Shown here piece after piece: positions 42,383 to 47,501 of a stretch of DNA of 47,501 bases (position 1 is the first letter of the stretch; the number at the start of each line of letters is the position of its first letter). This DNA comes from Candidatus Omnitrophota bacterium. Its GTDB lineage: Bacteria > Omnitrophota > Gorgyraeia > Zapsychrales > Fredricksoniimonadaceae. Position numbers and translations under genes: made by a program. The stretch is taken from positions 33,848 to 81,348 of the forward strand of contig JABDCU010000005.1 of assembly GCA_013287965.1 (NCBI GenBank), read 5' to 3'. The notes beneath the pieces are model-generated. The model saw only the letters and a list, made by a program, of their open reading frames with translations. It did no database searches and was not told the DNA's origin.

Positions 42383-44341
42383 TTGGTCATGGTCAACTAT
42401 TTTCAGATGGCCCTATGCGCCATTGTCATTCTTTCCATCCTGGTCCTCGGCATCAAGGTTTATCAATGGCTCGATCCCCGCCAAAGATCATTGCTTAACA
42501 GGTATCTGTATTTAGGCGAAGTTCTTTTGCTCGGCGCCACTGCCCTCATCGGCGCCTTTTTATTCTTGTCCCTGGTGGGCTTGTATAGGTCCCCTTTTCT
42601 CCTGGCAGTGACGGGCCTTAATTTTTTGTGGCTGTTTGACCCGGCTGTCCGGCATGACTTAAGAACGTATATTTTCAAACCCATCCGTTGGGACATAGGG
42701 ACAGCACTCTTCCTGGCGGCCGCGGGCTTTTTTATTTTCAGGAATTGTTCTTTTTTGACCGACGTCGACTCCTTTTCAAACTACCTTTTCACCCAGCAGT
42801 TATGGTTACAGCATGGCAGCAGCTTGGTCGGCACTCCGTCAGAGGCTTATTCCATCTTTTTGCCCCAATTCGATTATGTCCTCGACAGTTTGGGACTGGC
42901 CCTTTGGGGCCACGAAACATTATACCCTGCCCTGATCAATTTATTCTGGCGGGTCACTGTCCTTTTATTGCTCTTTGGTTATACGAAATACCGTCTGCAG
43001 GGATCGCTCATCGCGTCAGCCGCTGTGTTACTGACACTGTTCAATGAACACTTTTTCTATTCAGGGGTAGGCCATTCCGTACTGCTTAATGGCGCTTTAC
43101 TCGCCTTGTTGTTCGCCTCGATCTATAATTTTTGGGAAGCCCAAAGACGGCAGGACCATACCAGGCTTGTTTTGGCTTTTATCTTTTTAAGCCAGCTTCT
43201 GGCCAATAAATACCAGATGATGTATGTGACGGTTTTTGTGGCCATTGCAGGCGTCCTTATCCAGAAAAACAAAAAACTACTCTTGAAAGCCGTATGGGGC
43301 GACAAGATCAAGGTCTTGAGTCTGGCCATTTCCGTTGGGATCTTATCCATGTGGTTTTTAAGGAATTATTTAATGACCGGGGACCCTATTTATCCCGGTT
43401 ATGCCGGGCAATTACACGCTTTTGGCTGGACACAGGAAAAACAAGCCGTGTTCATGCAGGTAATGGGCGGCATCAGCGTCAATGTTTTCTTAAAATACAT
43501 GAGTTTTTTATTTATTTGGCCGGGTATTAAAGCTGCCAAACTCGTGCTGATCCTGGTGTATGTTTTCCCGATGGCTTTATTTTTTCTTAATGACAAGGTT
43601 TGGGACCATGAAAAGGACAAGATCAAAGAAATAGGTTTTTGGCTGGGGACCTCGATGCTGGTATTGTTAGGTATTTGCATGATGAGCCATCAGGACTCAC
43701 GGTTTTACCGGTACCCCATTGCGATCTTTAGTTTTACCGCTGTTTTTGGCTGGTACTTCTTCCTGGTCAAGTTATGCCGGTTGCCGACGCTATTAGCAGC
43801 CGTGCTCCTGCTGGCCTTCGCTGCCCTAAACACGGGCAATGAAGGTTACCATATCGCCTTCGCCCAAGGGGGAAACGAACACTACCCTACGATCAAAGAA
43901 AATATGGCCATATTAAAAGGGCAATTATTCACCCGGCAAGCCATTGAAGAGAGTTACCCGGCAGTTGAAAAAGTGCTGCAGCTGGCCCAAAAAGACCCCG
44001 ATAAATTCAGCCGTGGGGCTTTGGACATGGATGGTTCATTTGGCTTCAATACCCCTCAATTCTGGCTGCCCCGAAGGCCGGTGGCGTCACTGTGGTGTTC
44101 CAACCTGGCCCATTGGGACTCCTACGGGGATCCAAAAAAGATCGTCCGGGATTTTCATGACCAGCATATTGATTGGGTGATCGCGATGGATCAAGATGGT
44201 GTGTGGGGATTTATCCCTGTTGAGGAATTTGCCAACGGACTATCCGGCCAGATGCGTTACCCTTCCAAGAAATTCTTCGCGTATTCCCACATCCCTGAGC
44301 TTGATGACGTGAATCTCCCGCCATCATCCCGCCATCATTGA
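42383..44341 (+). CDS. Large multi-pass membrane protein, probable GT-C type glycosyltransferase
   Basis: 652 residues, the only plus-strand gene. About ten to twelve hydrophobic helices span residues 1-500 (LCAIVILSILVLGIKVYQWL, LLLGATALIGAFLFLSLVGL, LLAAVLLLAFAALNTG and others), followed by a soluble C-terminal domain of about 150 residues. TDVDSFSNYLFTQQLWLQHG in the first long loop has the acidic pattern expected of GT-C catalytic loops. I recognise no specific family. A role in transferring a sugar from the lipid carrier on the outer face, together with the GT2 at 40234-41208, is an inference. Start is TTG 42383 or ATG 42389. It is convergent with the SGNH gene, the two overlapping by 7 bp. 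Confidence 0.65.
   Translation: MVMVNYFQMALCAIVILSILVLGIKVYQWLDPRQRSLLNRYLYLGEVLLLGATALIGAFLFLSLVGLYRSPFLLAVTGLNFLWLFDPAVRHDLRTYIFKPIRWDIGTALFLAAAGFFIFRNCSFLTDVDSFSNYLFTQQLWLQHGSSLVGTPSEAYSIFLPQFDYVLDSLGLALWGHETLYPALINLFWRVTVLLLLFGYTKYRLQGSLIASAAVLLTLFNEHFFYSGVGHSVLLNGALLALLFASIYNFWEAQRRQDHTRLVLAFIFLSQLLANKYQMMYVTVFVAIAGVLIQKNKKLLLKAVWGDKIKVLSLAISVGILSMWFLRNYLMTGDPIYPGYAGQLHAFGWTQEKQAVFMQVMGGISVNVFLKYMSFLFIWPGIKAAKLVLILVYVFPMALFFLNDKVWDHEKDKIKEIGFWLGTSMLVLLGICMMSHQDSRFYRYPIAIFSFTAVFGWYFFLVKLCRLPTLLAAVLLLAFAALNTGNEGYHIAFAQGGNEHYPTIKENMAILKGQLFTRQAIEESYPAVEKVLQLAQKDPDKFSRGALDMDGSFGFNTPQFWLPRRPVASLWCSNLAHWDSYGDPKKIVRDFHDQHIDWVIAMDQDGVWGFIPVEEFANGLSGQMRYPSKKFFAYSHIPELDDVNLPPSSRHH
44319..44340. 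repeat. Two adjacent copies of an 11-bp unit at the convergent gene ends
   Basis: CCGCCATCATC is followed immediately by CCGCCATCATT. The repeat encodes the last residues of the membrane protein (PPSSRHH) and contains the stop of the SGNH gene. It is a simple tandem duplication; no terminator hairpin separates the convergent genes. Confidence 0.6.
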
Positions 44342-45300
44342 TGTGAGTTTAAAAGCTCTTCTTTGATAACGCGCGCCAGATTTTCTGCCATGAGTATGTT
44401 ACCCGCGGTGGTGGTATGCCCCCAATGGTCCGAGATATACGCCTGAAGGCACGTCTTATTGATCGCTTCCCTGAAATTCGTCTCATTACTCACAAAGATG
44501 GTCCCCTTACGAAAATAGAGGATCTCCTTTAATGATTTTATATCGCGCAGGGGCGATTGCATGACTATGAGCTTTGCCCCATGGCTCAGGACTGTTTCAA
44601 CAATATCATTGGCATTGCGCACAGTCAAAGGGTGGAACACTTTGCGCACATACAGATCATCGACGGAAAACGTGGGGATGGCCTTGCAGGCTTCAATATT
44701 TTGCTGCTCTGATATGCCCTCCTGGGTTTTTTCCCCTCCCCCGGCCTCTGGAGAGGAAATGGGGCTGCTCACGGACCTTTTGGTCAGATCAGCCTGTTCT
44801 CTTGTAAAAAAATGAAGGCCCTTTATTTTCCCGGCCAGATCACCGCATACTTTCTTAAAAAGACGGTACGTCTTTAGCCGGTCTAAAAATAAAAATTTTA
44901 ATTTTGCCGCAAACGTGTCAGAAACCACATGGGTAATTGATTCCTCATTATATCCGCCCATCATGACGATGACCATGTCCGGCTGGTATTGGTCCAGGCT
45001 GTCTTTGGCTTGCCTTAATATCTCCGTTGTTGAAGCCGCGGGAATGCCTTTATTAATGACCTTAAAATGCACACCCATTTTCCCTTCATTGAGGACCCGC
45101 TCCAGTTGTTTCGGATACGAATTCTCTCCGCCGTAAGCCGTATCCGATGAACCGAGGCAGATGATCTGATACTCCCCCTTGGCCTTGGCCCGGATATCAT
45201 TTTGATAGGCCTGGACCAATAAAAAAATAAAACCGCCGCACCTTAGGAATACCTCTATAAGCAGCAGCCCAAGGAATAACCGAAAAACAACTCTCATCAT
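44335..45300 (-). CDS. SGNH/GDSL-like hydrolase or acyl-handling protein, membrane anchored
   Basis: I start it at the ATG at 45300 (or the next one at 45297), behind AAGGAAAG; the ORF start is a TTG at 45324 without such a site. Residues about 1-25 (VVFRLFLGLLLIEVFLRCGGFIFLLV) form a signal anchor. The nucleophile block is ICLGSSDTAYGGENSYP and the Asp/His block ISDHWGHTTTAGN near the C-terminus. MVIVMMGGYNEES is block III-like. It follows an MBOAT gene, as in alginate-acetylation type systems where an SGNH partner completes O-acylation outside the membrane. A Ser/Gly/Glu-rich linker sits near the middle. Substrate unknown. Confidence 0.82.
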   Translation of the reverse strand: MMRVVFRLFLGLLLIEVFLRCGGFIFLLVQAYQNDIRAKAKGEYQIICLGSSDTAYGGENSYPKQLERVLNEGKMGVHFKVINKGIPAASTTEILRQAKDSLDQYQPDMVIVMMGGYNEESITHVVSDTFAAKLKFLFLDRLKTYRLFKKVCGDLAGKIKGLHFFTREQADLTKRSVSSPISSPEAGGGEKTQEGISEQQNIEACKAIPTFSVDDLYVRKVFHPLTVRNANDIVETVLSHGAKLIVMQSPLRDIKSLKEILYFRKGTIFVSNETNFREAINKTCLQAYISDHWGHTTTAGNILMAENLARVIKEELLNSHQ

Positions 45301-45330
45301 TCTTTCCTTATTGATCATTCTCAAACAACT

Positions 45331-46767
45331 TTAAAACTGAAAATAGATAAATTCTTCCGTGCTCATGACACCCCAGCCAAGGATAAGATGCAGCATTATC
45401 GCATAGATCACCGTCTTGACCAGCCAATGCCTGTGATAGATGAACATTAGATCACCCGTTTTATATTGGCCGAACTGGATGATAAAAACAGGGCAGGCAA
45501 ACGCGAGGAATTGAAATAGCAAGGCCTTGGGCGCCCCCCCGTTAAATTGAAAAATAAGCCTGTGGAGAAGAAAAAATAAATGGCTCGCGGATTGGGCCCT
45601 GAAGATCATCATCCCAAAGGCTATCAATTGGAACATGAAAAAAATCCTCACCCAAACCCAAAGTTGCTGGCCGAACACGCTTTTAGGTTGAATGTAACGT
45701 TTAATGTGAAATCTTGACCGCAATATGATATAGATCACAAGAAGAGCCCCGTGATAGAGCCCGAAGAACAAAAATGTCCATTCCGCCCCGTGCCAAAGGC
45801 CCATGAGCGACATGGAAACGAGCAAGGTGATATATATCCTTGGATTTCCCCTAATAAAACTTAACGCGTCAAAAAGAGGCGTGTAGAGATAGTCCCTGAT
45901 CCAGGTGCTTAAGCTGATATGCCACCTGTTCCAAAAATCCTGGATATTCACCGCAAAGAAAGGCAGGTTAAAATTGAGCATGATGTCAAAACCCATGACC
46001 CTTCCCAGGCCCCTTGCCATAGAACTATACCCCTCAAAATCACAGAACAGTTGGAATGTAAAGGCATAGGAAGCCAATAAGATCTCGGCCCCGCTGCAGG
46101 AAGAATTCAGGGCAAACACGGGTGCCACGACTTTCGACAGATTGTCCGCGACAAAGATCTTAAGGAAAAGTCCCCAGAAAATAAGCGAGCACCCCTCATA
46201 GAAATCATTTAAACCGATCCTTCTGGGAGCCGTGATCTGGGGAAGCAGGTCCTTGGCCCTTTGGATAGGCCCGGCAATGAGCTGCAGGAAAAAGCTCACA
46301 TAAAGGGCGAAATCAAGGATATTCTTCGTCGGCTTCATTTTTCCCCGGTATATGTCGATGGGGTAAGTTAAAGTCTTAAAGATATAAAAAGATATGCCCA
46401 TCGGCAGGATGATATTCAAGGCGTGGTATTCAACCGGGGCCCCGAAAGCTTTCAATAGCCCGGCCAGGTTAGAAACAAAAAAATTAAAATATTTAAAAAA
46501 TCCAAGGATGGCCAAACTGGAAACGACGCTTAAAGACAAGAACAGTTTTTTTGTTTTGGCTTCTTTGGACCCGTCGATCTTCATGCCGCAGAAATAACCG
46601 ATGCAGATGAGCAGAATGATGAGCGAAAAAAAACGCCAGTCCCAGGAACTGTAAAAAATAAAACCAGCCGCAAGGAGCAGCTTGTTCTGCCATTGATGGG
46701 GAAGGACGAGGTACAGGCCATAGACAATGGCAAAAAATATGGCAAATTCCAGGGAATTAAACAGCAT
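45331..46767 (-). CDS. MBOAT family O-acyltransferase
   Basis: 478 residues, about eleven hydrophobic segments. MLFNSLEFAIFFAIVYGLYLVLP is the usual N-terminus of the AlgI/DltB-like group. ILPMGISFYIFKTLTYPIDIYRG, LIAGPIQRAKDLLPQ and DFWNRWHISLSTWIRDYLY are family blocks, and LMGLWHGAEWTFLFFGLYHG carries the catalytic His. These proteins pass an acyl group across the inner membrane to a periplasmic acceptor. The neighbouring carrier protein and FkbH-like gene suggest the acyl group is delivered on the ACP, rather than as plain acetyl-CoA. Confidence 0.93.
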   Translation of the reverse strand: MLFNSLEFAIFFAIVYGLYLVLPHQWQNKLLLAAGFIFYSSWDWRFFSLIILLICIGYFCGMKIDGSKEAKTKKLFLSLSVVSSLAILGFFKYFNFFVSNLAGLLKAFGAPVEYHALNIILPMGISFYIFKTLTYPIDIYRGKMKPTKNILDFALYVSFFLQLIAGPIQRAKDLLPQITAPRRIGLNDFYEGCSLIFWGLFLKIFVADNLSKVVAPVFALNSSCSGAEILLASYAFTFQLFCDFEGYSSMARGLGRVMGFDIMLNFNLPFFAVNIQDFWNRWHISLSTWIRDYLYTPLFDALSFIRGNPRIYITLLVSMSLMGLWHGAEWTFLFFGLYHGALLVIYIILRSRFHIKRYIQPKSVFGQQLWVWVRIFFMFQLIAFGMMIFRAQSASHLFFLLHRLIFQFNGGAPKALLFQFLAFACPVFIIQFGQYKTGDLMFIYHRHWLVKTVIYAIMLHLILGWGVMSTEEFIYFQF

Positions 46768-46772
46768 ATGGC

Positions 46773-47027
46773 TTATCCTATCACGCGTTCACAGAGGAGG
46801 TCGAGCATTTCACCCACATTTTTAAGCTCACCGACTTCAGCGGCGTTCAAAGTGACCTTGAACTCTTTCTCGGTGGCAACAACGAGGACAATGTGCATCA
46901 GCGAATCCCATTCTCCGATATCTTTCGCGGTCATCTCATCAAAGATCTCGATCTTCTCATCGTCAAACACTTCCCCAAAAACGCGGTTCAATCTTTTTTT
47001 GATCTCGTTTCGCTTAGCTTCCATCAT
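46773..47027 (-). CDS. Acyl carrier protein
   Basis: 84 residues, normal ACP length. The phosphopantetheine attachment serine is Ser42 in GEWDSLMHIVLVV. Helical, acidic surroundings (FDDEKIEIFDEMTAKD) fit the fold. It has two ATGs at the start (MMEAK) with AGGAAGGGG upstream and overlaps the FkbH-like gene by 14 bp; the MBOAT gene follows after 5 bp. It presumably carries the acyl unit that FkbH-like and MBOAT proteins make and transfer. It is separate from the fatty-acid ACP, judged by context. Confidence 0.9.
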   Translation of the reverse strand: MMEAKRNEIKKRLNRVFGEVFDDEKIEIFDEMTAKDIGEWDSLMHIVLVVATEKEFKVTLNAAEVGELKNVGEMLDLLCERVIG

Positions 47028-47501
47028 TGGGCCCCTTCCTTTTTTTAATAAATGACTTGTATGCCGGTTTTTCGCCGCTTAAAGGTAATTCCCAGAAAAC
47101 AGCCGCCTGGTCTTCCTTCTTTAAAGTAAAACCCAATCTGCCGTACAAGCCCTCCACCAATTGGTTTTTCTTCGTTGGTATATATTTACCTTCGATGTGT
47201 TTGACACCGAGGTCCTTGCCCAAGGTGACGATCTCCCGCATAATAAAATCTTCCACTCCCCGGGACAGCACCCGGCAGCTCATGACCCAGGTGTCAATGG
47301 ACAAACTTTTGTCCTTCTGTTTTTCAAGGATAACAACGGAAATAAGGCCGTTATTGCCGAAGCGGTCCGTCAACGTAAAGCACCGCAGGAATTTATCCTT
47401 TTGTTCCTGGAACGCTTTTATTTCATTCGCGTTGTATCTTGTCGTGGTCAGGTGGAACTGGTTGCTTTTATTGATCAATTGGGCCGCCCGGGACAAGTTA
47501 A
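47014..47501 (-). CDS. FkbH-like protein, C-terminal part (5' end beyond window)
   Basis: At least 160 residues, open to the window edge in frame (NLSRAAQ...). SRAAQLINKSNQFHLTTTRY is the conserved junction of FkbH proteins between the HAD-like phosphatase domain and the C-terminal GNAT-like domain. RCFTLTDRFGNNGLISVVIL and CRVLSRGVEDFIM fit that GNAT-like domain. The TTG shown as the ORF start is internal, not a real start. FkbH proteins load a three-carbon glyceryl-type unit from bisphosphoglycerate onto an ACP. With the ACP and MBOAT downstream, this unit may acylate the glycan with a glycerate- or lactate-like group. Confidence 0.87.
   Translation of the reverse strand, partial: NLSRAAQLINKSNQFHLTTTRYNANEIKAFQEQKDKFLRCFTLTDRFGNNGLISVVILEKQKDKSLSIDTWVMSCRVLSRGVEDFIMREIVTLGKDLGVKHIEGKYIPTKKNQLVEGLYGRLGFTLKKEDQAAVFWELPLSGEKPAYKSFIKKRKGPNDGS

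Noticed and set aside
1-47501. tRNA, rRNA, CRISPR arrays and insertion sequences
   Set aside because: None could be recognised on either strand; nearly all sequence is explained by protein-coding genes.

Overview
The window reads as one large surface-polysaccharide (O-antigen or capsule type) biosynthesis region of a Gram-negative, probably uncultivated bacterium. Dense minus-strand gene packing, frequent TTG/GTG starts, a 'GIG..NPGQ.LDVQG' type surface protein and an EPS-type MarR regulator would fit Candidatus Omnitrophota or a related candidate phylum. That placement is a low-confidence inference; no rRNA or marker gene is present. No tRNA, rRNA, CRISPR or transposase gene was recognised, and no gene-free stretch exceeds 300 bases (largest 219 bp at 6728-6946).

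Layout, following transcription from right to left. (1) 47501-44335: a four-gene acylation operon, with the C-terminus of an FkbH-like protein, an acyl carrier protein, an MBOAT acyltransferase and an SGNH protein. (2) 42383-44341, the only plus-strand gene: a large multi-pass membrane protein, probably a GT-C glycosyltransferase. (3) 42303-39216: acyltransferase-3, a polyprenyl-phosphate type GT2 and a radical SAM/SPASM protein. (4) 39146-7597: an apparently unbroken run of 31 genes. It starts with a MarR-EPS regulator behind a consensus promoter and ends at a 13-bp stem hairpin. It holds NDP-sugar epimerases, an E1 alpha/beta pair, two separate TktN/TktC two-subunit transketolases, two alcohol dehydrogenases lacking the structural-zinc cysteines, two DegT aminotransferases, a domain-swapped HldE-like protein, a GT9, two TIGR04372-like glycosyltransferases, a B12 radical SAM enzyme, several methyltransferases, an MsbA/PglK-like ABC exporter, GmhA and HddC homologues, a GT2, a TylC3-type C-methyltransferase and an RmlC-type epimerase. 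(5) 7446-6947: a small two-gene toxin/antitoxin-like module bracketed by a 14-bp direct repeat. (6) 6727-3646: a four-gene unit with its own promoter (surface protein, small secreted protein, radical SAM, aldo/keto reductase), bracketed by a 16-bp direct repeat. (7) 3455-1: an operon with an epimerase, an HddA-like heptose kinase and two tandem GT2 genes, the second cut by the window edge.

How the genes work together: GmhA, HddA and HddC homologues imply GDP-D-glycero-D-manno-heptose synthesis. RmlC-like, SDR and C-methyltransferase genes would modify it or other sugars. The thiamine-diphosphate enzymes (three heteromeric pairs), dehydrogenases and B12 radical SAM protein suggest unusual, possibly carbon-branched sugars. 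Glycosyltransferases and the ABC exporter would assemble and move the lipid-linked glycan.

The most notable structure is regulatory. The regulator gene and the distant epimerase/HddA operon share a promoter layout, TTGACA-16 bp-TAYAAT, with a 17-bp palindrome TGTTCA-N5-TGAACA overlapping the last -10 base. This looks like an undescribed operator that ties together two transcription units about 35 kb apart.
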